DNA of 64,000 nucleotides, taken from positions 186,001-250,000 of the forward strand of contig JAXLXO010000003.1 in the NCBI GenBank assembly GCA_046327915.1, read 5' to 3'. This DNA is from VGTK01 sp046327915 (lineage in GTDB: Bacteria; Desulfobacterota; Binatia; UBA12015). The position numbers were made by a program, and so were the translations under genes. Positions 45,139 through 54,536 of the stretch are shown here, in pieces. Numbering within the stretch: the stretch's first letter is position 1; each line of letters begins with the position of its first letter. A model generated the notes under the pieces. That model saw only the letters and a list, made by a program, of their open reading frames with translations. It searched no databases and was not told where the DNA came from.

Positions 45139-48100
45139 TCAATCATTCAACCGCAGCACCTGCGCGATGTCGCCGGTGCCGAACGTGCTGCCGAGGTTCT
45201 CGTCGAGATTCACGAACGGGATCACGAGCCGCGCGCCGCCGTTGCCGGTCCAGCTCGCGCAGCTGAAGTTCGTGCCGGACAGCGTGACCGTGAACGGGTT
45301 CGCGTTCGAGCACGCGGTACCGAAGAGACTGCCCGTGCAGCGCCGCGGCGAGTCGATGCGCGAGGTGACGCTGCCGGTCGACAGCGCGAGCGACTCGACC
45401 GGCCGGCTCGCCCACGCGGCGTCCGACGGGCCGGGACACGTCGTGGTCCCGTTCACGCGCATGCGCTTGACGCGCACGCGCACCACCGCCGCACCCGGGC
45501 CGCTGCTCCCTGCCCCGCTCGACGGCGTCCACCACGACGGGTCGAGCGACGGCGCCGGCGGCGCGCTGCTGCCGTTGCTGTTCACGATCAGCGTCTGATC
45601 GGCGTTCGAGCCGCCGTCGCAATCGACGAAGCCGAGCGCCGACGGATCGTCCTCGAAGCGCCAGCACGCACCGCACGAGCCGCCGCAGTCGGGCGTCTGC
45701 GTGTCGAGGTCGACGCCGATCACGACCGGCGACGCGAGGATCAGGTCCGCGCGTCCGAGCGCGTCCGGCACGCCACCGACGAGCTGCAGCGGACCGGACG
45801 TGAACGCGCCCTTCGAGCCGCTGCACACGGTACCGGGAATGCCGCCGGTCGGATTGCCCTGCGTCTTCAGGAACGACCCCGCGGCCGTGTCGGCGGGGCA
45901 GTAGGCGCTCGACCCGGTCGCGACCGAGAACGTCAGGCTGCCGAGGGCCGCCGGTGTCGGGGTCGGTGTGAAGAGCGGCGTCGGCGACGCGGTCGGCGTC
46001 GCGCCGGGGGTCGGCGTGATGGTCGGCGACGGACTCTGCGTCGGCTGCGGCGTCGCGGTCGGGGCCGCGACGAGCGTCGTGCACGTGCCGGTCACGGTGA
46101 CGACGTGTCCGTCCTCCGTCGCGACGCGGCTGCCGACTCCCGGGTAGTCGTCGGCCCCCATGCACGACGCGATGCCGTTCGGGTCGAGCTGCGAGTCGAG
46201 CCCGAGGCGCACGGCGCACTCGGACCCGGTGTTCGTCGAGTCGCCGTTGCTCGAGCAGCGCGAGTGCCACGCGAAGTGCAGCGTGTGCGCGACCGCGCTT
46301 CCCGTACCCGTCCCGGTGATGGCCGCGCTGCCGTTCTGCAGGAACGGCGCGTCGGCATCGGGCGCGCTCACGAGATCCGCGGGTGCGCCGAGACCGAGCG
46401 AGCCGCTCGTGACCGCACCTCCCGTCGACGATCCCGCGATCGCCGTGACCTGCGCCTGCGACGCGAGGGTCGTGCCGAAGAACGGCAGGTCGCAGCCGTC
46501 GCCGTTGTCGCGGTTGATCGTGTGCGCGCCGCGCAGCGTGGTCGCGACCTGGAGCTGGTACGTGCTGCCCGCGGGACAGGTGACCGCGAAGCCGACCGTG
46601 TAGTCCGCGGTCGCGTCCGCTGCGACGCCACCGCCGCCGGTCGGCACCGCCTCGCAGTCGGTCGCGACGCTCTGCTGGAAGCGCGTCGTGAACGTTCCCG
46701 TCGCCTGCGAGAGCAGCGCGACGCTCGAGCGCGCGGCGTCGTAGCAGTTGCCGAGCGCGGTGTACTCGGGCGCCCAGTTGCTGCTCGCGTCGGTCAGCGT
46801 GACGGTGCCGATCTGCGCCGGAACCGTCGTCGCGACGGGCGCCGGCGACGGCGACGGGCTCGGTGACGCGGTCGGCACGGGTGACGGGCTCGGCGTCGGG
46901 CTCGCGGTCGGCACGGGCGTCGGCGTCCGGGTCGCCGTGGCCGTCGGTGTGTGCGTCGGCGACGGAGTCGGCGTCGCGGCGGTCGGAACCGGCGTCGGAG
47001 TCGCCGTCGCGACCGGGCCCGTCGCGGGCTCGAGGTCGAGACGGAACACCTGCGCCAGGTCCACCGTTTGATTGACGATCGGCGCCGCGAAGTCGAGCGC
47101 GTAGAGCGGCGCCGCGACGCTCGCGGGCGATGCCGCGGCGGTGCCCCACCCCGCACACGAGAACGGCACGCCGGCGAGGCTCGTCTGGTTCGTGCCGACC
47201 GCCCCCGGCGCGCCGTTGATGAGGTCGTTCTCGACCGTGCTCACGGCGAGCCCGGTCGTGAACGCGGAGCGGATCACCGGCGACGACGCGTAGTCGAGCG
47301 TGCTGCACGCGGCACCGTTCTGCGGCGCGACGGCGAAGCGCAGCTCGACGCGCACGACGCCCGAACCCGACGGAGCGCCCGGATCTGCGCCTGCGGGAAC
47401 CGTCAGCACCGACGGATCCGCGGCACCCGCACCGTTGCTGTTCACCACCAGATCGACGTCGGCATCGCGGCCGCCGTCGCAGTCGAGCCAGCCGGTCGCG
47501 AGCGCATCGGGAGCGATGCGCACGCAGATCGTGCCCTGCGAGCCGAGCTGCTGCGCGGTGTCGAGGAAGTTCGCGCCGAGGTACGTCGTACCGACGAGCT
47601 CGAGCGGTGCGATGCCGTCGACGTCCGCCGCACCGAGCGCGAGGATCACGCGGTCCGGCCCCCACTGCCCGTTCGCCGCGTTGCCGAACACGCCCGCGCC
47701 GGTGAAGTCGAAGAGGCGCAGCCACGTCGACGCGCCGTCGTCGGCGGGCAGCAGCGTGCCCGGCCCCGGCTGCACCGCGAACGCCGCGCAGGTGCGTCCC
47801 GCGGGACAGACGAAGGCCGGCGTCGGAGTCGGCGTGGGCGAGGGGCTCGGCGACGGCGTGGGCGTCGGAACGGCGCACGCGAGCGACGGCTTGGTCGCGA
47901 TGACGTTGCCGGCCTCGTTGCGCTTGAACGTCTCGAAGCGCGCGCAGTAGTCGCGGTTGCCCGACGAGAACGCGACCTCGATCGACGGCGGGAAGCCGAG
48001 CGGTCCGATCAGCGCGGGATACGCGGCGCCGCGCATCTTCAGCACGAGGCGCCGCTTGCCGTACACGACGCTCTGCACGCCGGCGATGGTGCCGAGCGGG

Positions 48101-48429
48101 TCCGAGTACTTGAAGCCCGTGCCGACCCGCCGCCAGCTGCCGCACGGCAGCACGACGTCGCCGGTGTCGAAGCCGTCCGACGCGCGGACGCGGATCACCG
48201 GGTTCGCCGGGCACGCGACCGGGTCGAGCGCCGGCTGCAGCGCGTCGTCCGAGGAGATCGTCACCACCGCGTTGTTGCGCGTCGGCACGACGAAGGCGCG
48301 GAAGCGCGCGCTCTTGCCGCCGGTCAGCGCGACCGGGTCACCGCCGGCGCGCGACGCGGGCACGAGCGTCGCGAGCGCCGCGCACACGACGAGGAGAGGC
48401 AGAGTTCGAGAGTGGTACCGTGAGCTCAT
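45139..48429 (-). CDS. Large exported multidomain protein with two NSNG domains
   Basis: 1096 residues from the ATG at 48429. The signal peptide is residues 1-28. Domain A (30-185) has GFKYSDPLG and DYCARFETF and resembles the C-terminus of the protein at 1-1623. Pro/Thr/Ser linkers (187-205, 470-535, 789-827) separate an NSNG domain (214-467), an unrecognised domain (539-787) and a second NSNG domain (829-1096). Both NSNG copies have DCDGG.(D/N)AD...VNSNG, SCA.W and a closing AQV(F/L)RL. Export is clear; function is unknown. It occupies the place where rpoD often follows dnaG. Confidence 0.85.
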   Translation of the reverse strand: MSSRYHSRTLPLLVVCAALATLVPASRAGGDPVALTGGKSARFRAFVVPTRNNAVVTISSDDALQPALDPVACPANPVIRVRASDGFDTGDVVLPCGSWRRVGTGFKYSDPLGTIAGVQSVVYGKRRLVLKMRGAAYPALIGPLGFPPSIEVAFSSGNRDYCARFETFKRNEAGNVIATKPSLACAVPTPTPSPSPSPTPTPTPAFVCPAGRTCAAFAVQPGPGTLLPADDGASTWLRLFDFTGAGVFGNAANGQWGPDRVILALGAADVDGIAPLELVGTTYLGANFLDTAQQLGSQGTICVRIAPDALATGWLDCDGGRDADVDLVVNSNGAGAADPSVLTVPAGADPGAPSGSGVVRVELRFAVAPQNGAACSTLDYASSPVIRSAFTTGLAVSTVENDLINGAPGAVGTNQTSLAGVPFSCAGWGTAAASPASVAAPLYALDFAAPIVNQTVDLAQVFRLDLEPATGPVATATPTPVPTAATPTPSPTHTPTATATRTPTPVPTASPTPSPSPVPTASPSPSPSPAPVATTVPAQIGTVTLTDASSNWAPEYTALGNCYDAARSSVALLSQATGTFTTRFQQSVATDCEAVPTGGGGVAADATADYTVGFAVTCPAGSTYQLQVATTLRGAHTINRDNGDGCDLPFFGTTLASQAQVTAIAGSSTGGAVTSGSLGLGAPADLVSAPDADAPFLQNGSAAITGTGTGSAVAHTLHFAWHSRCSSNGDSTNTGSECAVRLGLDSQLDPNGIASCMGADDYPGVGSRVATEDGHVVTVTGTCTTLVAAPTATPQPTQSPSPTITPTPGATPTASPTPLFTPTPTPAALGSLTFSVATGSSAYCPADTAAGSFLKTQGNPTGGIPGTVCSGSKGAFTSGPLQLVGGVPDALGRADLILASPVVIGVDLDTQTPDCGGSCGACWRFEDDPSALGFVDCDGGSNADQTLIVNSNGSSAPPAPSLDPSWWTPSSGAGSSGPGAAVVRVRVKRMRVNGTTTCPGPSDAAWASRPVESLALSTGSVTSRIDSPRRCTGSLFGTACSNANPFTVTLSGTNFSCASWTGNGGARLVIPFVNLDENLGSTFGTGDIAQVLRLND

Positions 48430-48580
48430 CCCAGCCACCTTTCGCGGTTGGGCGAGCGTGGAACGCCCGCGCCGGGCGTCCGTCGCTTAGGCGGCGCGGC
48501 AGGGTGCAGTCAAGCGATTCCGACGCCGGATGCAGCGAGAGTCGTTCCGTCGTCCGTGGCCGGCGAAGCCGGTGCGGAGG

Positions 48581-50869
48581 TCAGTACTCGTCCGCGTCGG
48601 TGTCGAACTCGGGCTCGTAGTCGTCGGACACGTCGGGCGGAACGTCGTACGGGTCGGACTCGGGGGTCGCGGTGCGCGGGCTCCCGGCGTGCGGCTGCGG
48701 CGTCGGCGCGGCGCCATACGCATCGGGCGCCGGCTCGTCGTACGTCTCGCGATCGTCGAGCGGACTCTCGCGGTCGAGCGCGTAGCCCTCGTCGAGGTCG
48801 GCGCCGGGCTCGTCGGCAGGGACATCCGCCTCTCCGGCCGTCTCGCTCGCGCCCCCGGAGTGGGCACCTTCCTGCTGCCGCTGCAGCGCCGCGAGCGCCG
48901 CCGCGACGCCGGCCTGGTCGCGGCGGTGCTCGGCCGCGCGCAGCTGCGCGATCAGTGCTTGACGATCGGCCTTGGCGCTGCGCGCGATGCGCCGCGCGAA
49001 CCACTCGTCGCCGGCGCGCTGCAGCTCGACCGGGGTCGCGTTCGCGAGACGCCGCGTCACCCGCTCCGCCATGCCGCGCGGCAGATCGGCGAGCATCTCG
49101 GTGGGCTCGAAATGTCCCTCCGCGCGGCGCTCGACGATCTTCTGCGCGAGCGCCTTCAGCTGCGCGTCGCGGAAGCCCTCCCAGGCACGCTCGCTCGCCG
49201 CGCGCGCCGCGACGTCGGCGTTGCAGAGGATGAGCTCGATCAGCTCGGCCTCGGGAGAGAAGCGCGTCCGTCCCGATCCCAGCGGCTCCGGACGCTCGTC
49301 GTCACGGCGTCCGCGCCATTCGCGGCGCTCGCCGTTCTTGTCGCGCCACTCGCGGCGCTGACCGCCCTGCCCGCCGCGACCTCGGCCGTCCTGCTGTCCG
49401 CGCGGCCGGAAGCCGCCCGACGATCCCTCGCCGCCGCGCCAGCCGCCGCGCGGGCCGTCGCCCCCGTGCCCCGGCGCGCCGCCGCCCCGTGCGTCGAACG
49501 GCTCTCCTTCGGGCGGCGGTGCCGGCGGCGGACCTCCACCACCGCGCGACGCACCGGCAGCGGCCCCCGCGCCGGAGCGCGCCGATTCCGCCGCACGGCT
49601 GCGACGCGCCGCCTCGAGCAGCGCCGCATCCGACACGCCGAGACGACCCGCGACTCCGCGCACGATCTTGTCGCGCACGATCGGGTCCTGGACGCTGCCG
49701 AGCAGCGACGCCATGCGGCTCGCGGCGCGCGCCGTCTCGCCGACGCCGGCGTCCTTGCCGACCAACTCGTCGAGATAGAAGTCGAACAGCGTCGGGGCCT
49801 TCGCGACGAGGTCGGCGAAGCCCGCAGCACCCTCGCGGCGCACGAAGCTGTCGGGGTCGTCGCCCGGCGGCAGGAACACGGCGCGCGGCCACAGATCGAT
49901 CGCGTCGACACACAGCGGGAACGCGCGCAGCGCGGCGCGGCGTCCGGCCTCGTCGCCGTCGAAGCAGATGACGATGTCCTCGGCGAAGCGGCGGCCGAGC
50001 TTCAGCTGATCGACGGTGAGCGCGGTCCCGAGCACCGCCGCGACGTTCGCGATGCCGGCCTGCGACAGTGCGATCGCGTCGAGGTAGCCCTCGACGAGGA
50101 TGATGCGGCCGTCGGCGCGGATCGCGTCGCGCGCGACGTCGAGTCCGTAGAGGTGGTGTCCCTTCCGGTAGAGCGGCGTCTCGGGCGAGTTCAGGTACTT
50201 CGGGCCCTTCACGTCGCCGACCGCGCGCCCGCCGAAGCCGATCACGCGTCCGGAGAGATCGTGGATCGGGAACATCAGGCGGTCGCGGAACAGCGGGTAC
50301 ATGCTGCCGCCGCGGCCGTAGTTGCTCGGGCTCGCGAGACCGAGCGTCTTCAGATCCGCCGGCGAGACCTCGCGCTTGATCAGCTTCTCGACCCAGCCCT
50401 CGACCGGCGCGAAGCCGAGCTGGAAGCGCATCGCCGTCTCGCTGTCGATTCCGCGGCGCTCCATGTACTCGCGGCCACGCGCGCCGAGCCGGCTCTCGCG
50501 CAGGATGATCTGGAAGAGCTGCGCCGCGAGCGAGTTCACCTCGGCGAGCCGGTCGTGCACGCCCGACGACCGCGACTCCGGCACCACGACGTTTGCCTTG
50601 GCGGCGAGCGTCCGCACGACCTCCGGGAAGGTCACCCCGGTCACGCGCATCAGGAAGGTGAAGACGTTGCCGCCCGCGTTGCACCCGAAGCAGTGGAAGA
50701 AGCCGCGCTCCGGGTCGACGTGGAACGACGGCGACTTCTCCTGGTGGAACGGACACAGGCCGAGGAAGCCGCGCCCGCTGCGCTTGAGAGCGACGTGCTC
50801 CCCGATCACCGCGGCCAGATCGGTGCGCCGCTTGATCTCGTCCAGGATCGCGTCGGGTATCGCCCCCAC
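48581..50869 (-). CDS. dnaG: DNA primase DnaG with RGG-like insert
   Basis: 762 residues from a GTG at 50869 (GAGG about 12 bases upstream). It makes RNA primers at the replication fork. The zinc domain (CPFH at 39-42 and CFGC at 60-63), the core GGRAVGDVKGPKYLNSPETPL split by loops, and TOPRIM (LVEGYLDAIAL near 258-268, CFDGDEAGRRAA near 302-313) are intact. Residues 433-532 are a Gly/Arg/Pro-rich insert before the helicase-binding domain. Residues 670-762 form an acidic tail. The core is about 600 residues, so both additions are unusual. rpsU precedes it; rpoD is absent. Confidence 0.95.
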   Translation of the reverse strand: MGAIPDAILDEIKRRTDLAAVIGEHVALKRSGRGFLGLCPFHQEKSPSFHVDPERGFFHCFGCNAGGNVFTFLMRVTGVTFPEVVRTLAAKANVVVPESRSSGVHDRLAEVNSLAAQLFQIILRESRLGARGREYMERRGIDSETAMRFQLGFAPVEGWVEKLIKREVSPADLKTLGLASPSNYGRGGSMYPLFRDRLMFPIHDLSGRVIGFGGRAVGDVKGPKYLNSPETPLYRKGHHLYGLDVARDAIRADGRIILVEGYLDAIALSQAGIANVAAVLGTALTVDQLKLGRRFAEDIVICFDGDEAGRRAALRAFPLCVDAIDLWPRAVFLPPGDDPDSFVRREGAAGFADLVAKAPTLFDFYLDELVGKDAGVGETARAASRMASLLGSVQDPIVRDKIVRGVAGRLGVSDAALLEAARRSRAAESARSGAGAAAGASRGGGGPPPAPPPEGEPFDARGGGAPGHGGDGPRGGWRGGEGSSGGFRPRGQQDGRGRGGQGGQRREWRDKNGERREWRGRRDDERPEPLGSGRTRFSPEAELIELILCNADVAARAASERAWEGFRDAQLKALAQKIVERRAEGHFEPTEMLADLPRGMAERVTRRLANATPVELQRAGDEWFARRIARSAKADRQALIAQLRAAEHRRDQAGVAAALAALQRQQEGAHSGGASETAGEADVPADEPGADLDEGYALDRESPLDDRETYDEPAPDAYGAAPTPQPHAGSPRTATPESDPYDVPPDVSDDYEPEFDTDADEY

Positions 50870-50925
50870 GGATCGGACTTACCTCACCGGGGGTGCCTTT
50901 GTCCCGCGCGGTGGAAGGGCGTGGC

Positions 50926-50956
50926 GGGCGCCCCCGGAATCGCTCCGGAGGCGCCC
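50926..50956 (-). terminator. Hairpin between rpsU and dnaG
   Basis: On the minus strand GGGCGCCTCCGGA pairs with TCCGGGGGCGCCC 11 bases after the rpsU stop; one pair is wobble. No U tract follows. A partial terminator between rpsU and dnaG is known from the E. coli operon and keeps primase levels below S21 levels. Confidence 0.6.
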
Positions 50957-50966
50957 GTCGCCGGGG

Positions 50967-51164
50967 TCAGCCCTGACTGCGGACGGCGCGACGCAGCGCC
51001 CGCTTGCGGGCGGCGAGGGCCTTCTTCTTGCGCTTGACGCTGGGCTTCTCGTAGTGCTCGCGCTTGCGCAGCTCGGAGAGGATGCCTGCCTTCTCGCACT
51101 GCTTCTTGAAGCGCCGGATGGCGCTCTCGATCGGCTCGTTTTCCTTGACTCGTACTCCAGGCAT
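50967..51164 (-). CDS. rpsU: 30S ribosomal protein S21
   Basis: 65 residues: MPGVRVKENEPIESAIRRF, then KKQCEKAGILSELRKREHYE and a basic tail KRKKKALAARKRALRRAV. Length and sequence match bS21, which helps mRNA binding on the 30S subunit. The ATG at 51164 is preceded by an A/T run and GAGGGGGGG. It is the first gene of the rpsU-dnaG unit. Confidence 0.96.
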   Translation of the reverse strand: MPGVRVKENEPIESAIRRFKKQCEKAGILSELRKREHYEKPSVKRKKKALAARKRALRRAVRSQG

Positions 51165-51230
51165 TAAAAAAAACACCCCCCCTCGGCGGAACTCGATGGA
51201 ACCCGTGTAGGTCGAATACGGGGAGCCGGA

Positions 51231-51236
51231 TGTCAA
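51231..51236 (-). promoter_or_regulatory. Candidate -35 element for rpsU-dnaG
   Basis: A perfect TTGACA on the minus strand, 67 bases upstream of the rpsU ATG and overlapping the stop of the phosphodiesterase gene. No convincing -10 is seen at 16-18 bases (GACCTA is the 17-base option), so this is tentative. Confidence 0.35.
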
Positions 51237-52027
51237 ATCGGGGTGCGAAGACGGTCGCGGGCCTCGGCGAGGCGGCCCGGGTGGTCGCTGATCACTCCGT
51301 CGACGCCCTGCCCCACGAGCCGCAGCATCTCGTCGAGCGGATTCACCGTCCAGGTGTAGACCCGGAGCCCGCGCGCATGGGCCTCGTCGATCACCGCGGG
51401 GGTGACCGTCGCGGCGCGCGGGTGCAACGCCATGGCGGACACGAGGTCCGCGCGCTCGAACGCCTGCGGGAAGGTGGCGTCGTTCCAGAGCACGCCGATC
51501 CGCGCCTCGGCCGACACCGCCCGCACCTCCTCGAGGCAGGCGCCGTCGAAGGACGAGAACACGATCCGGTCGAACGCCTGCCGCCGCGCGACGGCGTCCA
51601 CGGCCGCCTCGGCCAGCGCCCGCGCGTCGCTGCGCGGACCGCGGCACTTGAGCTCGAGGTTCAGCTGCGCCGACGGCAGAACGCCGTCCAGCGTCTCGTC
51701 GAGCGTGGGCACGCACTCGCCCGCGAAGCGCGCGTCGCGCCACGAGCCAGCGTCGAGACAGCGGATCGCGTCGAGCGGCAGCTCGCGGACGATGCCGCTG
51801 CCGTTCGTGGTCCGCTCGAGCGTCCAGTCGTGGAAGATCACGACGGTGCCGTCGCCGGTGAGCTGCAGATCGCACTCGATCATGTCGGCGCCGAGATCGA
51901 TCGCCCGCGCGAACGATGCGAGCGTGTTCTCCGGACACTCCGCGGCAGCCCCGCGGTGTCCGATGCGCAGGAAGTCCGCGCCCGCGTGGCGCGTGATCGG
52001 CGTCGAGCCGTGCGTCGGTTCGGCCAT
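51233..52027 (-). CDS. Glycerophosphodiester phosphodiesterase
   Basis: 264 residues from the ATG at 52027; a GTG at 52069 would add 14. RIGHRGAAAECPENTLASFARAI has the catalytic HR and ENT motif; ADMIECDLQLTGDGTVVIFHDWTLERTT carries metal ligands E, D and H (quoted here in two halves by the family as DxxExD-like and FHD). It hydrolyses glycerophosphodiesters to glycerol-3-phosphate. No signal peptide is seen, so cytosolic. It lies back to back with prmA. Confidence 0.9.
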   Translation of the reverse strand: MAEPTHGSTPITRHAGADFLRIGHRGAAAECPENTLASFARAIDLGADMIECDLQLTGDGTVVIFHDWTLERTTNGSGIVRELPLDAIRCLDAGSWRDARFAGECVPTLDETLDGVLPSAQLNLELKCRGPRSDARALAEAAVDAVARRQAFDRIVFSSFDGACLEEVRAVSAEARIGVLWNDATFPQAFERADLVSAMALHPRAATVTPAVIDEAHARGLRVYTWTVNPLDEMLRLVGQGVDGVISDHPGRLAEARDRLRTPI

Positions 52028-52100
52028 TCCGGAGGGCGTGGCTAGCAGACGCCGCAGCGGGGTCGCCACGCGGCGCCGTCGTCGCTACCCTGCCGGCGCG

Positions 52101-53042
52101 ATGGCGAAGCGCGAGAAACCCTGGACACGGCTGACCGTGCGCGTGCCGACGGCCGTGGCCGACGCGCTCGGCGCACGCTGCATCGAGCTCGGGGCGCCGG
52201 GCGTGGTCACCGACGAGCGCGACCTGCGCCGCGACGCGACGACCGACGGCAACGTCCGCCGACCGGCGCGGCCGACGGCGGCACGCTTCAGCGCGTACTT
52301 CCCGCCGAAGCTCGACCCGCGCCGCATCGAGGCCGAGCTGCACGCGTTCCTCGACGCGCTCGCGCACGAGCTGCCCGAGGCGCGGCGGCGCTCGCTCAAG
52401 TTGGAGCCGTACGAGCCCGAGAGCTGGGCCAGCACGTGGCGCGAGCACTTCCCGCCGGTGCGCGTCGGACGGCGGCTGCTGATCGCGCCGTCGTGGACGT
52501 CGGCGCGCGAGCTGAAGCGCGTCGGCGCCGACCGCATCGTGCTGCGCGTCGATCCCGCGCGCGCCTTCGGCACCGGGCACCACCCGACGACGCGCGGCTG
52601 CCTGGTCGCGCTCGAGCGCGTCTGCGCGAAGGATCCGCCGCGCCGCGGCCTCGACGTCGGCTGCGGCACCGGCGTGCTCGCGGTCGCCATGCGGATGCTC
52701 GGCGTCGCGGACGTTGTCGGCGTCGACACCGATCCGGTCGCGTGCGCCTCGACGCTCGAGTGCGCCGAAGCGAACGGCGTCGATCGCGTGCGCGTGCTGC
52801 CGTCGCTCGGCCGCGTGCGCGGACGCTTCGACGTCGTGGTCGCGAATCTGTTCGCGGGCCTGCTCGTGTCGATGGCGTCGCAGCTCGCCGCGCGCACGAC
52901 ACGGGGCGGACACCTCGTCGTCGCGGGACTGCTCGCATCGCAGGAGAAGGACGTGCAGCGCGCGCTCGAACGTGCGGGATTTCGCCTGCTGCGCCGCGAG
53001 TGCCGCGCCACGTGGAGCGTGCTCACGCTGGAGCGCACGTGA
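52101..53042 (+). CDS. prmA: Ribosomal protein L11 methyltransferase
   Basis: 313 residues from the ATG at 52101. WASTWREHFPPVRVGRRLLIAPSW, AFGTGHHPTTRGCLVALE, GLDVGCGTGVLAVAMRMLG (SAM loop) and VVANLFAGLLVSMASQL are PrmA motifs. It trimethylates L11. Its N-terminal substrate domain carries a charged stretch (DERDLRRDATTDG) that is more hydrophilic than usual. The TGA overlaps the next GTG by four bases. Confidence 0.9.
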   Translation: MAKREKPWTRLTVRVPTAVADALGARCIELGAPGVVTDERDLRRDATTDGNVRRPARPTAARFSAYFPPKLDPRRIEAELHAFLDALAHELPEARRRSLKLEPYEPESWASTWREHFPPVRVGRRLLIAPSWTSARELKRVGADRIVLRVDPARAFGTGHHPTTRGCLVALERVCAKDPPRRGLDVGCGTGVLAVAMRMLGVADVVGVDTDPVACASTLECAEANGVDRVRVLPSLGRVRGRFDVVVANLFAGLLVSMASQLAARTTRGGHLVVAGLLASQEKDVQRALERAGFRLLRRECRATWSVLTLERT

Positions 53043-53758
53043 AGGGACGGCTCTTCGTCACGCCCGACGCGGACGATCCCGACCGCGCGACGCTGGACGC
53101 CGCGACCACGCGCCACCTGCGTGCCCTGCGTCTCGTGCCCGGCGACGCGCTGTGCGCGATCGTCGGGCCGGGCCGCGAGCGTGCCGCGAGCGTGCTGTCG
53201 CTGGTGCGCGACCACGCGGTCCTCTCGCTGCACGAGGACCTGCCGCGACACGACCGTGATCCCCGGCATCCGCGCGTGCTCGCCCTCGCGCTGGGCGACC
53301 TCGCGCGCATGGACCTCGTGGTCGAGAAGGCGACGGAGCTCGGGATGACGGGGTTCCAGCCGTTCGTCGCGGCGCGCAGCCAGGCACGAAACGTGGCGCC
53401 GGCGCGGATCGAGCGCTGGCAGCGCATCGCGCGCTCGGCCGCGGAGCAGTGCGGACGGACGGTGCTGCCCGAGATCCGACCGTGCATCGCGTTCGACGCG
53501 CTGGTCGCCGACGTGCGGCGCGCCGGAACGACGTGGCTGCTCGACCCGGCACGCGGCGATGGCGCGGCGGCGACAGCACCCGCGGACGGCGGCGGGCTGA
53601 CGGTCGTCATCGGGCCCGAGGGCGGCCTGGATCCAGCGGAGGTCGAGCAGCTTCGTGCGGCGGGTGCGCGGTCGGTGAACCTCGGCCCCCGCGTGCTGCG
53701 CTTCGAGACCGCCGCCATCGCCGCCCTCGCGGTGGCGCAGACGCCCGCCCCCGGCTGA
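53039..53758 (+). CDS. rsmE: 16S rRNA (uracil1498-N3)-methyltransferase
   Basis: 239 residues from a GTG overlapping prmA (GTGA). A PUA-like N-terminus (RLFVTP, HLRALRLVPGDAL) precedes the SPOUT knot: LVVEKATELGMTGFQPFVAARSQ cut in family blocks, RIARSAAEQCGRTVLPEI, VVIGPEGGLDPAEVEQL and NLGPRVLRFETAAIAAL. It modifies U1498 of 16S rRNA. prmA-rsmE is a common pair. Confidence 0.93.
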   Translation: MKGRLFVTPDADDPDRATLDAATTRHLRALRLVPGDALCAIVGPGRERAASVLSLVRDHAVLSLHEDLPRHDRDPRHPRVLALALGDLARMDLVVEKATELGMTGFQPFVAARSQARNVAPARIERWQRIARSAAEQCGRTVLPEIRPCIAFDALVADVRRAGTTWLLDPARGDGAAATAPADGGGLTVVIGPEGGLDPAEVEQLRAAGARSVNLGPRVLRFETAAIAALAVAQTPAPG

Positions 53759-53816
53759 GCCGCGTCGCGCGACTGCGTTCTGGCATTCACCGGGCCCGTC
53801 TGGAATGACTCGGGGG

Positions 53817-54536
53817 ATGGTCAATTGCGTCGAGTGCGGCGCGCCGCTCGATCAGGCCGGCAGCTTCTGCGGCTCGTGCGGTGCCTCGCGGGCCCCGGCC
53901 ACCACCAACGGCACCAGCCACCCGCGCTTCGAGGAGCCCGGCGGCCTCGTCCGCGAGGATTCTCCGCTGGGGCACGCCGAGGCGCAGTCGCCGCTGCACC
54001 GCCACGACGACGAGACGCCGCTCGGCAGACGGATCGAGGACGACGCCGCGTCGCGCGTGCTGCGCTTCGCCAACGTCGCGATGCCGCGCGAGCCGCGTCC
54101 CGCGTCGTTCGCGAGCCGCGCGATCGCCCTCTTCCTCGACCTGGTCCTGCTGACCGTCCTGGACGCGGTGCTGGTGATCCTCGCGACCAGCGCCGTGATG
54201 CTCGCCGAGCGCCTCAGCGGCGCGCGCGTCGGCGGCGCGGTCGACATGATCCGCTCCGCGGTGTCGGCGGGCTCGCTCACGCTGCTGATCGGCTACTTCT
54301 CGGTGCTGCATGCGCGCTCCGGCCAGACGCTGGGAAAAGCGGCGATGCGCATCCGCGTCGTCACGCGCGACGGCGGCCGCGTGCCGATCGTCGCGAGCGT
54401 GCTGCGCACGTTCTCGTACGCGCTGTCGGCCCTGCTCTTCGGCGCGGGCTTCCTGCTGGCGCTGTTCCCGTCGCATCGCGCGCTTCACGACCGCATCGCC
54501 GGCACGCGCGTCGTCCGGGTGGAGGACCACGAATGA
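53817..54536 (+). CDS. RDD family membrane protein with zinc ribbon
   Basis: 239 residues from the ATG at 53817 that begins directly at the zinc ribbon (CVECG...CGSCG); an ATG at 53805 adds four residues. A polar linker (residues 20-95) precedes the RDD domain. Helices carry SRAIALFLDLVLL, and QTLGKAAMRIRVV and HDRIAGTRVV are the RDD signature stretches. RDD proteins are often linked to ion or osmotic stress, but transport has been shown for few. The gene overlaps gshB by four bases. Confidence 0.8.
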   Translation: MVNCVECGAPLDQAGSFCGSCGASRAPATTNGTSHPRFEEPGGLVREDSPLGHAEAQSPLHRHDDETPLGRRIEDDAASRVLRFANVAMPREPRPASFASRAIALFLDLVLLTVLDAVLVILATSAVMLAERLSGARVGGAVDMIRSAVSAGSLTLLIGYFSVLHARSGQTLGKAAMRIRVVTRDGGRVPIVASVLRTFSYALSALLFGAGFLLALFPSHRALHDRIAGTRVVRVEDHE

